Of a stretch of 64,000 nucleotides of DNA, positions 1-8,837 are shown piece by piece. Position 1 is the first letter of the stretch, and every line of letters begins with the position of its first letter. This stretch comes from G965207335 sp965207335 (GTDB lineage: Bacteria > Pseudomonadota > Gammaproteobacteria > PS1 > Pseudothioglobaceae), in assembly GCA_965207335.1 (NCBI GenBank), contig OZ242267.1, positions 1,674,001-1,738,000 of the forward strand. Reading direction: 5' to 3'. The position numbers and the translations under genes were made by a program. The notes beneath the pieces were generated by a model. It was not told the origin of the DNA and did no database searches. It saw nothing but the letters and a program-made list of their open reading frames with translations.

Positions 1-1665
1 AAAATAGTAAAAGCAAGTAACGGCGATGCTTGGGTAGAAGTTAAAGGGAAAAAAATAGCTGCACCTGAAATATCTGCCAAAATTTTAGTAAAAATGAAAA
101 AAACCGCAGAAGATTATCTGGGTGAAAAAGTTACAGAAGCTGTTATTACTGTTCCAGCTTATTTTAACGATTCACAAAGACAAGCTACCAAAGATGCTGG
201 AAAAATTGCTGGTTTAGATGTAAAAAGAATTATCAATGAGCCTACTGCTGCAGTTTTAGTTTATGGCATTGATAAAAGCAAAGGCAATAAAAAAATTGCA
301 GTTTATGACTTAGGCGGTGGCACATTTGATGTCTCTATAATTGAAATGGAAGACATAGATGGCGAAAAACAATTTGAAGTTTTAGCAACTAATGGCGATA
401 CTTTTCTAGGTGGTGAAGATTTTGATTATAAGATTATCAATTATTTATTAACTGAATTTAAAAAATCAGATGGCATAGATTTAAAAAAGGACCCTTTGGC
501 ACTACAACGCTTAAAAGAAGCGGCAGAAAAAATTAAAATTGAGCTATCGTCATCAGAGCAATCAGAGGTAAGTCTTCCTTATATTACCGCAGATGCTAGT
601 GGACCTAAGCATTTAAATATTAAAATAACTCGTGCTAAATTAGAATCACTAGTTGCTGATTTAATCAAACGCTCAATTAAACCTTGTAGCATTGCTTTAA
701 AAGATTCTAAGTTATCAATAAATGAGATTGATGAGGTAATTTTAGTAGGTGGACAAACTAGAATGCCTAAGGTACAAGAAGAAGTTAAAAACTTTTTTGG
801 TAAAGAGCCTAAAAAAGATATTAATCCAGACGAATGTGTAGCCATGGGTGCTGCTATTCAAGGAGGTGTTTTAGCAGGTGATGTAAATGATATTTTATTA
901 CTTGATGTGACACCATTATCATTAGGTATTGAAACTATGGGCGGTGTTATGACTAAACTTATTGAAAAAAATACTACTATACCAACCAATGCCTCGCAAG
1001 TATTTTCAACAGCAAGCAACAATCAAAACTCTGTTACTGTGCATGTTTTACAAGGTGAAAGAGAAATAGCAAGTGGTAATAAGTCATTAGGGCAATTTAA
1101 TTTAGACGGTATATTACCAGCACCAAAGGGACAACCACAAATTGAAGTATCATTTGATATTGATAGCGATGGTATATTGCATGTATCTGCTAAGGACAAA
1201 AATACTAATAAAGAGCAATCAATAACTATTAAAGCTTCTAGTGGTTTGTCAGAACAAGAAGTAGAAAAAATGATAAAAGATGCAGAAGCAAATGCAGAAG
1301 AGGATAAAAAATTCCAAAAATTAGTAACAGCTCGTAATATGGCTGATAACATTATCCATGTAACAAAACAAAGTATGGAAGAGCTAAAAGGTGAAATTCA
1401 AGAAGATGAAAAATCCAATATTGAAAATGCTATTAGTGATTTAGAAACTGCTATAAAAGGTAATGATAAAACAGCTATTGATGAAAAAACAAATGCCTTA
1501 ACAGAAGTATCACAATCATTAGCACAAAAAGCACAGGCAAAAGCACAGGCATCTGGTGGTAATGACTCTGGTTTTACTAATGAAGCAGAAAAAGCATCTA
1601 GTCCAACAAACTCTAATGACGATGTGGTTGATGCTGATTTTGAAGAGGTAGATGATAAAAAATAA
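1..1665 (+). CDS. dnaK: Hsp70 chaperone DnaK (5' truncated by window edge)
   Basis: ATP-driven Hsp70 chaperone that folds cytosolic proteins together with DnaJ and GrpE. The reading frame is open from base 1, so the gene starts outside the window; by comparison with E. coli DnaK about the first hundred residues are missing. Visible are the nucleotide-domain signatures DLGGGTFDVSI and VGGQTRMPKVQEEV, the linker region DVTPLSLGIETMGG, the substrate-binding domain, and the characteristic acidic tail ending DDVVDADFEEVDDKK. dnaJ follows 86 bp downstream on the same strand, the usual arrangement. Confidence 0.98.
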   Translation, partial: KIVKASNGDAWVEVKGKKIAAPEISAKILVKMKKTAEDYLGEKVTEAVITVPAYFNDSQRQATKDAGKIAGLDVKRIINEPTAAVLVYGIDKSKGNKKIAVYDLGGGTFDVSIIEMEDIDGEKQFEVLATNGDTFLGGEDFDYKIINYLLTEFKKSDGIDLKKDPLALQRLKEAAEKIKIELSSSEQSEVSLPYITADASGPKHLNIKITRAKLESLVADLIKRSIKPCSIALKDSKLSINEIDEVILVGGQTRMPKVQEEVKNFFGKEPKKDINPDECVAMGAAIQGGVLAGDVNDILLLDVTPLSLGIETMGGVMTKLIEKNTTIPTNASQVFSTASNNQNSVTVHVLQGEREIASGNKSLGQFNLDGILPAPKGQPQIEVSFDIDSDGILHVSAKDKNTNKEQSITIKASSGLSEQEVEKMIKDAEANAEEDKKFQKLVTARNMADNIIHVTKQSMEELKGEIQEDEKSNIENAISDLETAIKGNDKTAIDEKTNALTEVSQSLAQKAQAKAQASGGNDSGFTNEAEKASSPTNSNDDVVDADFEEVDDKK

Positions 1666-1751
1666 TATCTGTAAATGACAACTTAAAACTATTGTTTTCT
1701 TATGGCAAATACTTGATTTGAGTCTTTTGTTATAATTACAAAAATAATAAT

Positions 1752-2852
1752 ATGGCAAAACAAGACTATTATGAAGTATTAGGGGTATCTAAACAAACTA
1801 ATAATGCTGATATTAAAAAAGCATATAAGCGTTTAGCTATGAAATATCATCCCGATAGAAATAGGGATGATAAAAAAGTATCAGAGACTAAATTTAAAAA
1901 AATACAAGAGGCATATTCAATACTATCTGATAATCAAAAACGCAATGCTTATGATCAATTTGGTCACGCTGGTGTAGATGGTTCAGCTGGTGGTTTTGGT
2001 AATGGGGCTGGTTTTGATTTTAGTGATATATTTAGTGATTTTTTTGGTTCTGGACAAAGACAAGCTAACAACAGAGGCAATGACTTACAGTACAACTTAG
2101 AAATAGATTTAAAAGAAGCAGTAGAAGGTAAAACAGTAAAAATTCGTATCCCGAAACAAGATAAATGCAATTCTTGTGGTGGTAGTGGTGCTAAGGCTGG
2201 CACAAGTGTAAATACCTGCTCTACTTGTCATGGTAGAGGACAAGTACAAATACAACAAGGTCCTTTTGCAATCCAAAGACCTTGCTCTTCTTGTGGCGGT
2301 AAAGGCAAAACTATTCCTAATCCTTGTAATACCTGTTATGGTAGTGGAGTTGTAAAAGTTGAAAAATACCTATCTGTAAAAATTCCAGCAGGGGTAGATA
2401 CTGGCAATAGAATTCGCCTAAATAATGAAGGTGAAGTTGGTGTGAATGGCGGTCAAACTGGTGATTTATATGTACAAATTCATGTAAGAGAGCATAATAT
2501 TTTTCAAAGACACAATGATGACTTGTATTGTGAGATACCAATTGAGTTTACAATAGCCGCATTAGGCGGTAGTATAGAAATACCTACTTTAAACTCAAAA
2601 GCAAAGATTAAAATACCTCATGGCACACAAAGTGGTAAAATATTCCGCATAAGAGGCAAAGGCTCACCATCTGTTAGAGGTAGTTCAACTGGTGATTTAT
2701 TGTGTAAAGTTAAAGTAGAAACACCTATTAATTTAAATAGCAAACAGAAAGAATTACTGCAAGAATTTGCTAACTATTGCAGTAAAGAAAACAAAAATCA
2801 CCCAGAATCAAAATCTTTTTTTAATTCTATAAAAGACTTTTTTGATAAATAA
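1752..2852 (+). CDS. dnaJ: Co-chaperone DnaJ (Hsp40)
   Basis: Stimulates DnaK ATP hydrolysis and delivers unfolded clients. The 366-residue protein has the full type I architecture: J domain with the HPD triad (YHPDRN, near residue 34), a Gly/Phe-rich linker (about 75-100), four zinc-binding CxxCxGxG motifs (CNSCGGSG, CSTCHGRG, CSSCGGKG, CNTCYGSG, about 138-200) and a C-terminal client-binding domain. There is no clear Shine-Dalgarno sequence; a TATAAT at 1731-1736 with no good -35 partner might give a secondary promoter, so transcription is probably mainly from upstream of dnaK. Confidence 0.98.
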   Translation: MAKQDYYEVLGVSKQTNNADIKKAYKRLAMKYHPDRNRDDKKVSETKFKKIQEAYSILSDNQKRNAYDQFGHAGVDGSAGGFGNGAGFDFSDIFSDFFGSGQRQANNRGNDLQYNLEIDLKEAVEGKTVKIRIPKQDKCNSCGGSGAKAGTSVNTCSTCHGRGQVQIQQGPFAIQRPCSSCGGKGKTIPNPCNTCYGSGVVKVEKYLSVKIPAGVDTGNRIRLNNEGEVGVNGGQTGDLYVQIHVREHNIFQRHNDDLYCEIPIEFTIAALGGSIEIPTLNSKAKIKIPHGTQSGKIFRIRGKGSPSVRGSSTGDLLCKVKVETPINLNSKQKELLQEFANYCSKENKNHPESKSFFNSIKDFFDK

Positions 2853-2855
2853 GCA

Positions 2856-3590
2856 TTATTTTTTAATTGTATTTAAGCAATATAACAAATCATCATTATT
2901 GCTACTAACTGCTATATGACAATTAGCAAAACCATATTTTTTTACAGCCTTGGCAACTCTATCGCTAAATACTATAACTGGATATTGCTGTAATTTAGTT
3001 ATGTAATTAACATTAATATTATTTACAATAGTCAAAAAAGCATCTACAGTATCAATACTATTTAACATAATAACACCAATTTTATTAGTTAAAAATCTAC
3101 ACAAAGAATCATTATGGATACTACTAATATCGGATATTTTACGGTAGTAAACTTCTAAATACGATACCCTGTTATTTATTGACAAGTTATTTTTTAATAC
3201 CTCTCTACCGCCCTTTCCTCTCACTATTAATATATTTTTATTGCTAATATTAGCCAGAGCTTTGGTAGCTAATAATGCCTCGCTAGATGCAATACCTGTT
3301 GGGGCAATATCCACTTTATAGCCATAATTTTCTAAGTGTCTTTTGGTAGTAATACCAATTGCTGCTAATAAAAATTTATTAGTTTTACTTATTTTTGCTA
3401 AATATTGAATACCATAATCAACAGCATTAACACTAATAAAAATTATTATATTAAAATCAGTATTGACTAGCTTTGCATTTAATGGCTTTATTACTAAACT
3501 AGGAAACAATAATGGTTGATAATTATTTACAACAAGTTTACTCTCAAACTCTTTAACCTGTATCAATGGTCTAGTTAATAGAACTTGCAT
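2856..3590 (-). CDS. hemD: Uroporphyrinogen-III synthase
   Basis: Closes hydroxymethylbilane with inversion of ring D to give uroporphyrinogen III, the common precursor of heme and siroheme. The 244-residue protein matches the family in length and in its weak signatures: N-terminal VLLTRP, a central IIFISVNAV, and VRGKGGREVL in the second domain. HemD is poorly conserved in sequence, so the call rests on the overall pattern. It runs convergently with dnaJ and lies 7 bp behind an unknown gene on the same strand. The next heme enzyme, hemE, is at 42.3 kb. Confidence 0.88.
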   Translation of the reverse strand: MQVLLTRPLIQVKEFESKLVVNNYQPLLFPSLVIKPLNAKLVNTDFNIIIFISVNAVDYGIQYLAKISKTNKFLLAAIGITTKRHLENYGYKVDIAPTGIASSEALLATKALANISNKNILIVRGKGGREVLKNNLSINNRVSYLEVYYRKISDISSIHNDSLCRFLTNKIGVIMLNSIDTVDAFLTIVNNINVNYITKLQQYPVIVFSDRVAKAVKKYGFANCHIAVSSNNDDLLYCLNTIKK

Positions 3591-3597
3591 TTATATT

Positions 3598-4182
3598 TTA
3601 ATAACCTAGCATTTTTGATATTGTAATTGCTTTATTTAAAGAATATGATTCTGCAGAGCGACAAATAATAATAATTTTTTGTTTAAGTTTAGCTATTTTT
3701 TCTAAAAATTCATGAATCTCGCTATCTTCAAGAGACAACGAAGAAACAATAACAGGAATATCATTAAAATATATATTATAGTTCAGTATTTTTTTATGCA
3801 TTAAATCTATGTCAATCTTGTGAGGTACTTGGATAACTATTTTAAAATTAGCTAGTAATTTGTAAATTTTATTATCTAATTTATCCTCTAACTCAAGCCA
3901 TAAAATAATACACTTTTTATGTTTTGCAATTGATGACAATAGGTCTTTTAGTTTATCAATATCTTGTAAATACTTATTATTAACCTCAATAACAAGTTGA
4001 AACTCATTATTATCTATATTATTGCAAATATCTTCAATATCCTCGCCTGTATCTATTGGTAATAATAATGTAGAGAAAAAATCAGAATAATAATCAAATC
4101 TCCATTCTTCTGGTATATCATCTGGATAAAAATCATCCAAAAAATTTAAACCATATTTACCTATTAATAATTGTTTTTGCAT
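3598..4182 (-). CDS. Conserved hypothetical, possibly DUF72-like
   Basis: A 194-residue, Lys/Ile/Asp-rich soluble protein without signal peptide or membrane segment. The N-terminal stretch FYPDDIPEEWRFDYYSDFF (about residues 18-36) recalls the FYPxxLPxxxxLxYYxxxF opening of DUF72 TIM-barrel proteins, but it is shorter than DUF72 (usually about 230-280 residues) and I see no other diagnostic motif. It sits 7 bp upstream of hemD and is probably co-transcribed with it. The function is unknown. Confidence 0.6.
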   Translation of the reverse strand: MQKQLLIGKYGLNFLDDFYPDDIPEEWRFDYYSDFFSTLLLPIDTGEDIEDICNNIDNNEFQLVIEVNNKYLQDIDKLKDLLSSIAKHKKCIILWLELEDKLDNKIYKLLANFKIVIQVPHKIDIDLMHKKILNYNIYFNDIPVIVSSLSLEDSEIHEFLEKIAKLKQKIIIICRSAESYSLNKAITISKMLGY

Positions 4183-4239
4183 TTTTACTTATTTTTTTAT
4201 AATTATCAAAATATAACCGCACTATAAACTATAATTAGT

Positions 4240-4388
4240 TAAATTAGCAAGTTTTTGTTTAGGATAATGATTAAGCCATTGTTTTACCATTAACTCATAT
4301 TTATTACTAAGCAAAAGCATACACCTAAAAAGCAATGTTTTATGCATAATATCCCAAAGTCCAACATTATAACTTAATGCAGTGATAT
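4240..4388. repeat. Decayed dispersed repeat, copy A
   Basis: This 150-bp non-coding stretch can be aligned by eye with 14405-14545 and, over its second half, with 9880-9965 and the complement of 39455-39540. Shared blocks include an aagtttttg-like opening, a ttgtttta(c)cattaact-like middle and a catacacctaaaaagcaatgtttt-like end. The copies differ by many substitutions, so this is an old repeat family and not a recent insertion. It fills most of the gap between the hemD unit and the exchanger gene. Confidence 0.4.
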
Positions 4389-4441
4389 TAAATTTAAAAA
4401 CACTGACAATAAAAATTATTTGTATAATTTAACATAGTATT

Positions 4442-5386
4442 ATGATATTAACAATATTTTTTTTAATTTTAGGATTTGCTTTATTAATTATTGCATCTGA
4501 TAAGTTTACCGATAACGGAATAAAAATAGCTTATATCTTTAATATACCGCCTTTAACAATAGGTTTATTAATATTTGGCTTTGGAACATCAGCACCAGAG
4601 TTATTAGTCTCTTCTATGGCGGCATATGATGGTAATATAAATATTAGTATTGGCAATGCTCTGGGTTCTAATATAATTAACATAGCACTTGTTTTAGGTA
4701 TAAGCATCCTTATTAGACCAGTAGAAGTGCCAAGCTCAATACTAAAAAAAGAATGGTTATTGTTGATAATAGCAACTATTGTATCGTATATTTTGTTGTT
4801 AGATTATTATATTAGTCGTATTGATGGTTTTATTTTATTAATCCTGCTACCAATAATGTTATTTATTAGTATTAAAAAATCTAAGCAAGATAACACTATT
4901 ATAGAGACGCCAGATAAAGATACTATAACAAATAAAAATAAAGGTGTTATTTGGTTAAAACTCTTGCTATCTTTAATAGTATTAATAGCTAGTGCTAAAC
5001 TAGTAGTCTGGTCTAGTATTAATTTAGCACAATATTTAGGAATATCAGAGCTTATTATTGGACTAACTATAATAGCATTTGGCACAAGTTTACCAGAACT
5101 AGCAATTTCTATTAGTGCCGCTATAAAAAAACAGCATGCTATGATTATAGGTAATATAATTGGCTCTAATTTATTTAATACTCTTGCTGTGCTTGCTTTA
5201 CCAGGTATTATAGCTCCAAACTATATTGACAATTCAGTAATAAGCAGAGATTATCCTATTATATTTATTCTAACAATATTATTATTGCTATTATCCTATA
5301 AATTTAATAAAAAACATATTATTAACAGATTAGAAGGAAGTTTGTTATTAGTAGTATTTATTTATTACATTAATTCTTTAATATAA
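4442..5386 (+). CDS. yrbG: Calcium/sodium antiporter, CaCA family (YrbG-like)
   Basis: Inner-membrane cation exchanger, probably exporting Ca2+ against Na+. The 314 residues contain about ten hydrophobic helices and the two inverted alpha-repeats that form the ion site: FGTSAPELLVSSMAA with GNALGSNIINIALVLG in the first half, and FGTSLPELAISISAA with GNIIGSNLFNTLAVL in the second. Length and topology match YrbG. tsaE starts 4 bp after the stop, so the two are likely co-transcribed. Confidence 0.93.
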   Translation: MILTIFFLILGFALLIIASDKFTDNGIKIAYIFNIPPLTIGLLIFGFGTSAPELLVSSMAAYDGNINISIGNALGSNIINIALVLGISILIRPVEVPSSILKKEWLLLIIATIVSYILLLDYYISRIDGFILLILLPIMLFISIKKSKQDNTIIETPDKDTITNKNKGVIWLKLLLSLIVLIASAKLVVWSSINLAQYLGISELIIGLTIIAFGTSLPELAISISAAIKKQHAMIIGNIIGSNLFNTLAVLALPGIIAPNYIDNSVISRDYPIIFILTILLLLLSYKFNKKHIINRLEGSLLLVVFIYYINSLI

Positions 5387-5390
5387 AATC

Positions 5391-5855
5391 GTGTTTACAA
5401 AATTACTATCAAGCAAGCAAACTATGAAATTAGGCTTTAATTTAGCCTACAATTGCAACAATATTAATAGTAATATTACTATTTATCTATCAGGAGACTT
5501 AGGTACTGGAAAAACAACCATAGCCCAAGGTTTTATGCAATTTTTTAATATATTTAAGGTAAAAAGTCCAACATATAGCATAGTAGAAAGCTATCAAATA
5601 ACTAACAGATTTGTGCATCATTTTGATTGTTATAGGATAAATAACCCTGATGAATTAGAATACCTAGGTATTAGAGATTATCAACATAATAATAATATTT
5701 GCTTATTTGAATGGGCTGAAAAAGCTAGTAAAGTTATTAATAAACCAGATTTAATTATTAATCTTCTTGATAAAAATGATGGTTTTAGATATATAAGTGT
5801 TAACAAACAAAGCAATATAGCTAGTAATTTAGTAAATAATATATTTAATTTATGA
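5391..5855 (+). CDS. tsaE: tRNA threonylcarbamoyladenosine biosynthesis ATPase TsaE
   Basis: ATPase partner of TsaB/TsaD in forming the t6A37 modification of ANN-decoding tRNAs. The 154-residue protein has the P-loop SGDLGTGKTT (about residues 35-44), the SPTYSIVESY segment, the HHFDCYRINNPDELEYLG block and the FEWAEKA motif of the family. It begins with GTG. The stop codon TGA (5853-5855) lies in a 5-bp sequence, TATGA, duplicated at 6021-6025 by a MITE insertion. Before that insertion the stop would have overlapped the start of the amidase gene. Confidence 0.95.
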   Translation: MFTKLLSSKQTMKLGFNLAYNCNNINSNITIYLSGDLGTGKTTIAQGFMQFFNIFKVKSPTYSIVESYQITNRFVHHFDCYRINNPDELEYLGIRDYQHNNNICLFEWAEKASKVINKPDLIINLLDKNDGFRYISVNKQSNIASNLVNNIFNL

Positions 5856-6020
5856 AGAGACCTTTGCATAAACATGAATAATCATCAGAACCCCGCTTTC
5901 CACTTACTTGATAATTTTTATCAAACCAACCTTAGAACAACTAGGACAGGCTTGACAAGAATACCATCAATTAAGCAAAAATCAGAGCTCTGTTAATCAT
6001 CCCTATTTATGCAAAAGCCT
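5856..6020. mobile_element. MITE, copy 1 of 3 (165 bp, 5-bp target duplication)
   Basis: A 165-bp non-coding element begins AGAGACCTTTGCATAAAC and ends as an imperfect inverse of that, CTATTTATGCAAAAGCCT. It is flanked by direct repeats TATGA at 5851-5855 and 6021-6025. Closely related copies are at 26965-27126 and 41402-41565. The termini resemble the GAGACCTTTGCA ends of IS5/IS1106-type elements, so it was probably mobilised by such a transposase. It carries no ORF. Confidence 0.85.
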
Positions 6021-6021
6021 T

Positions 6022-7137
6022 ATGAAATATAATTATAAAATAAAATTTATTACTGTCTTATTATTAATAATTACAAGTAGTTACGCTGTAGCAAAAACCA
6101 CGATATATGATACTAGATTTTGGGATTCACCTGATAAAACTAGAATAGTTATTGATATTAGCAAGGTTTCAGCATACAAAATAACAAAACATAAAAATAA
6201 TCAAAGAATATATATTACTATTAGTAATGTTAATTTTCTAAAAAAAGCATTTTTAAGTATAAAAAAATATCAAGATACTAGAATTAAAAATATATTTTCT
6301 CATAGAAAAAAATCCAAGCTAATACTAGATATTGAACTAAAAAAACCATTAAGAATAAATTATTTTAGTCTTAAACCAAACAAAATATATAAATATAATA
6401 GATTAGTTATTGATTTATACGATAAAAAATTAGCAACAAAAATCATAAAGACAGCTAGTAATAAAAAAATAATTGTAATAGATGCAGGACATGGCGGTGA
6501 GGACCCAGGTGCAATAGGATATTACAAAACATACGAAAAAAACATTACCTTAAAACTTGCTAAACAACTAGCAAAAAAAATCAATAAATTACCAAATTAT
6601 AAAGCCTTTCTAACTAGAAGAGGTGATTACTATGTATCTTTATTAAATAGAATTAAACTATCACAAAAAGCTAATGCTGATTTATTTATATCTATACATG
6701 CCGATTCTGTATCTAATAAAAATGCTAGAGGCTCTAGTGTTTACACCCTATCTTTAAAGGGTGCTAATACTAGATTTGTAAGACAATTAGAAGAGAGAGA
6801 AAATACCGCTGATAAATTTGGTGGCATAGACGCAATAATTAATAATGATAAAAATCTTAATAAAATACTATGGGATTTCTCTAGAAAAGATACCGATAAG
6901 CAAAGCTATAAGTTAGCTAATAGTATTTTGCAACAACTAAAAAAAATAGCTAAACTACACAAGAAAAAACCACAAAAAGCAGGGTTCGTAGTCCTAAAAA
7001 CCCCAGCTATACCATCAATATTAATAGAAACTGCCTTTATATCAAACCCTAAGGATGAAAGAAGATTAAACAGTATAAAAGAACAAAAAAAAATAATTAA
7101 TGCTATAATGACAGGCATTATTAATTATTATAACTAA
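6022..7137 (+). CDS. amiC: N-acetylmuramoyl-L-alanine amidase (AMIN + Amidase_3)
   Basis: Periplasmic zinc amidase that removes stem peptides from septal peptidoglycan during cell separation. The 371 residues comprise a signal peptide (to about 24), an AMIN septal-targeting domain (about 25-135) and an Amidase_3 domain (about 150-368). Zinc and catalytic motifs are visible: DAGHGGEDPGA, the Glu in YEKN, the His in SIHAD, and ILIETAFISNP near the end. There is no LysM domain, so the architecture is AmiC-like, although its place next to tsaE matches E. coli amiB. The start codon is supplied by the target duplication of the preceding MITE. Confidence 0.95.
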   Translation: MKYNYKIKFITVLLLIITSSYAVAKTTIYDTRFWDSPDKTRIVIDISKVSAYKITKHKNNQRIYITISNVNFLKKAFLSIKKYQDTRIKNIFSHRKKSKLILDIELKKPLRINYFSLKPNKIYKYNRLVIDLYDKKLATKIIKTASNKKIIVIDAGHGGEDPGAIGYYKTYEKNITLKLAKQLAKKINKLPNYKAFLTRRGDYYVSLLNRIKLSQKANADLFISIHADSVSNKNARGSSVYTLSLKGANTRFVRQLEERENTADKFGGIDAIINNDKNLNKILWDFSRKDTDKQSYKLANSILQQLKKIAKLHKKKPQKAGFVVLKTPAIPSILIETAFISNPKDERRLNSIKEQKKIINAIMTGIINYYN

Positions 7138-7148
7138 TGTGGGAAAAA

Positions 7149-7385
7149 ATGAATAAAAATACTATTATTGCTATTACTTGCACTGCAATGCTAGGTATAA
7201 GTGGTGTATCTATTGCTGGCGAGGAATGTTATGGCATAGTAAAAGCTGGTGAAAACGAATGTGCTACTAAATCATCAGCATGTGCAGGGCATGCTTTAAT
7301 TGATGGACAAAAAGATGCTTATATAACCATACCTAATGGCTTATGTGCAAAGTTAGTAGGCGGTAGTTTAGAACCAGAAGAATAA
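7149..7385 (+). CDS. DUF2282 family small secreted protein, bufferin (BufA1)-like RiPP precursor
   Basis: A 78-residue protein with an N-terminal signal peptide (about residues 1-21) and a mature part carrying four conserved cysteines in EECYG, NECAT, SACAG and GLCAK, followed by VGGSLEPEE. This is the DUF2282 pattern. Members of that family were recently described as copper-binding bufferin precursors whose cysteines are modified by an MNIO enzyme (BufB) with partner BufC. Neither partner gene is nearby, so it is an orphan here and modification is unproven. I start at the ATG preceded by GGGAAAA; an in-frame ATG at 7137 overlaps the amidase stop. A decayed second copy is at 10016-10140. Confidence 0.85.
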   Translation: MNKNTIIAITCTAMLGISGVSIAGEECYGIVKAGENECATKSSACAGHALIDGQKDAYITIPNGLCAKLVGGSLEPEE

Positions 7386-7484
7386 AAATTAATTAGTACT
7401 ATTAGCAATAATATAATATTGTGTGCCTACATAAACTATATATTTTATTTTGTAATTATTAATTACCTATTTAAGATAATATAT

Positions 7485-7490
7485 TATAAT
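7485..7490 (+). promoter_or_regulatory. Candidate -10 box for the precursor array
   Basis: A TATAAT hexamer lies 43 bp before the first gene of the seven-gene array. No good TTGACA-like -35 is seen at the usual distance. In such AT-rich DNA this can occur by chance, so it is only a candidate. Confidence 0.25.
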
Positions 7491-7533
7491 GAACAGGTTA
7501 ATATAAAAGAATTTATAATTACATGTAATAATT

Positions 7534-7845
7534 ATGATGGATATTGAATTACGAGCTAAATTACACAAAGACCCTCATTCTGTGCTAAATTATATTAGTA
7601 GGGATATTGATATTGTAGTTAAAATTAATACTAAAGATACTATTTATTTAGTTATTCCTGATATGAGTGACAATAATATTCAAGAATTATCACAAATAAG
7701 TGCAGCAGGGACAGTTGGCACTGCAACGACAATTGGAACTCTTACAAGCTTAGGCTCGGTAAGTTCTGCAACAACTAGTGCAAGTTCTGTATCTACAGCA
7801 GGTACTCTAGGCACTATGAGTTCTTTAGACTCCGAAAAGTTATAG
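7534..7845 (+). CDS. NHLP-leader RiPP precursor-like peptide 1
   Basis: A 103-residue protein in two parts. Residues 1-59 resemble the nitrile-hydratase-like leader (NHLP) of proteusin-type precursors: the KLHKDPHSVL helix, then VVKINTKDTIYLVIP, then LSQISAAG at the presumed cleavage site. Residues 60-103 are a low-complexity core of near-regular triads (VGT, ATT, IGT, LTS, LGS, VSS) with no Cys. It is the first of seven genes with gaps of 9-27 bp, so the array is probably one transcript. There is no clear ribosome-binding site; two ATGs are adjacent. The modification state is unknown. Confidence 0.85.
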   Translation: MMDIELRAKLHKDPHSVLNYISRDIDIVVKINTKDTIYLVIPDMSDNNIQELSQISAAGTVGTATTIGTLTSLGSVSSATTSASSVSTAGTLGTMSSLDSEKL

Positions 7846-7854
7846 GAAAATAAT

Positions 7855-8157
7855 GTGACAAATGATATTACAAACAAAGAATTCCGTAATAAATTGCGTA
7901 AAGATCCATATTCTGTATTAAATTATATTAATACAGATATTGATATTATTGTAAAAACTAATACTAAAGATACTGTTTATTTAGTTATTCCTGATATGAG
8001 CGATAATAATATTCAAGAATTATCACAAATAAGTGCAGCAGGGACAGCTAGTTCAGCAGGTTCAGCTAGTACTGCTTCATCTGTAAGTTCTATTGTTGGC
8101 TCCCTTAGTACTATATCTAGTGGTGGGTCACTAAGTTGCCTTGGTACATCAACATAA
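7855..8157 (+). CDS. NHLP-leader RiPP precursor-like peptide 2
   Basis: A 100-residue paralogue. The leader (1-63) has EFRNKLRKDPYSVLNY, IIVKTNTKDTVYLVIP and QISAAG. The core (64-100) reads in triads TAS-SAG-SAS-TAS, or ASS, AGS, AST, ASS, VSS in the alternative phase, and holds a single Cys (SLSCLG). The start is GTG preceded by AGGAAAA. It lies 9 bp after precursor 1. The leader is nearly identical to precursors 3-5 while the core differs, the hallmark of a precursor family whose leader is recognised by a shared enzyme or transporter. Confidence 0.85.
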   Translation: MTNDITNKEFRNKLRKDPYSVLNYINTDIDIIVKTNTKDTVYLVIPDMSDNNIQELSQISAAGTASSAGSASTASSVSSIVGSLSTISSGGSLSCLGTST

Positions 8158-8172
8158 TTAAGAGAGAATGAT

Positions 8173-8469
8173 ATGACAAACAAAGAATTTCGTAATAAAT
8201 TGCGTAAAGACCCTTATTCTGTATTAAATTATATTAATAAAGATATTGATATTATTGTTACAACTAATACCAAGGATACTGTTTATTTAGTTATTCCTGA
8301 TATGAGCGATAATAATATTCAAGAATTATCACAAATAAGTGCAGCAGGGACAGCTGGGAGTTTTGGTTCATTAGGTACTGTTGGAACTGCTTCAACTGCA
8401 GCATGTCCTTCAACTGCAGCAACTGCTTCTACATTAGGTACGATAGCTTGTGCTGGTAGTTCTGGATAA
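8173..8469 (+). CDS. NHLP-leader RiPP precursor-like peptide 3
   Basis: A 98-residue paralogue with leader 1-59 ending ISAAG and a 39-residue core. Read from the Ala-Gly before the core, it falls into unbroken triads AGT AGS FGS LGT VGT AST, then AAC PST AAT AST LGT IAC AGS. The third position is always Thr, Ser or Cys. Its two Cys (AACP and IACAG) both occupy that third position. A ribosome-binding site AGAGAG precedes the ATG, in a block (attaagagagaatgat) repeated before precursor 5. Confidence 0.85.
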   Translation: MTNKEFRNKLRKDPYSVLNYINKDIDIIVTTNTKDTVYLVIPDMSDNNIQELSQISAAGTAGSFGSLGTVGTASTAACPSTAATASTLGTIACAGSSG

Positions 8470-8483
8470 TGGAGTAACATACT

Positions 8484-8810
8484 ATGACAAATGACATGAC
8501 AAGTAAAGAATTTCGTAATAAATTGCGTAAAGACCCTCATTCTGTACTAAATTATATTAGCAGTAATATTGATATTATTGTTACAACTAATACCAAGGAT
8601 ACTGTTTATTTAGTTATTCCTAGTATAAACGATAATAATCTACAAGAATTATCACAAATAAATGTAGCAGGATTACCAGCAAATGCAGGATCAGTTAGTA
8701 CATTAACCACAGTGGGAAGTCTTGGAAGTTTAGCTAGTACTATAGGAGGTAGTACCATAAGTTCTGCATCTACAGCAGGAACTATAGGTACAGCTAGTAC
8801 TGCTAAGTAA
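8484..8810 (+). CDS. NHLP-leader RiPP precursor-like peptide 4
   Basis: A 108-residue paralogue. Leader 1-63 is close to its neighbours but ends QINVAG where most have QISAAG, and it has PSINDNN for PDMSDNN. The 45-residue core starts LPANAGS and then follows the triad pattern (VST LTT VGS LGS, later ISS AST AGT IGT AST), with no Cys. It overlaps nothing and starts 14 bp after precursor 3 with GGAG upstream. Confidence 0.85.
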   Translation: MTNDMTSKEFRNKLRKDPHSVLNYISSNIDIIVTTNTKDTVYLVIPSINDNNLQELSQINVAGLPANAGSVSTLTTVGSLGSLASTIGGSTISSASTAGTIGTASTAK

Positions 8811-8837
8811 TATTTAACATTATTAAGAGAGAATGAT

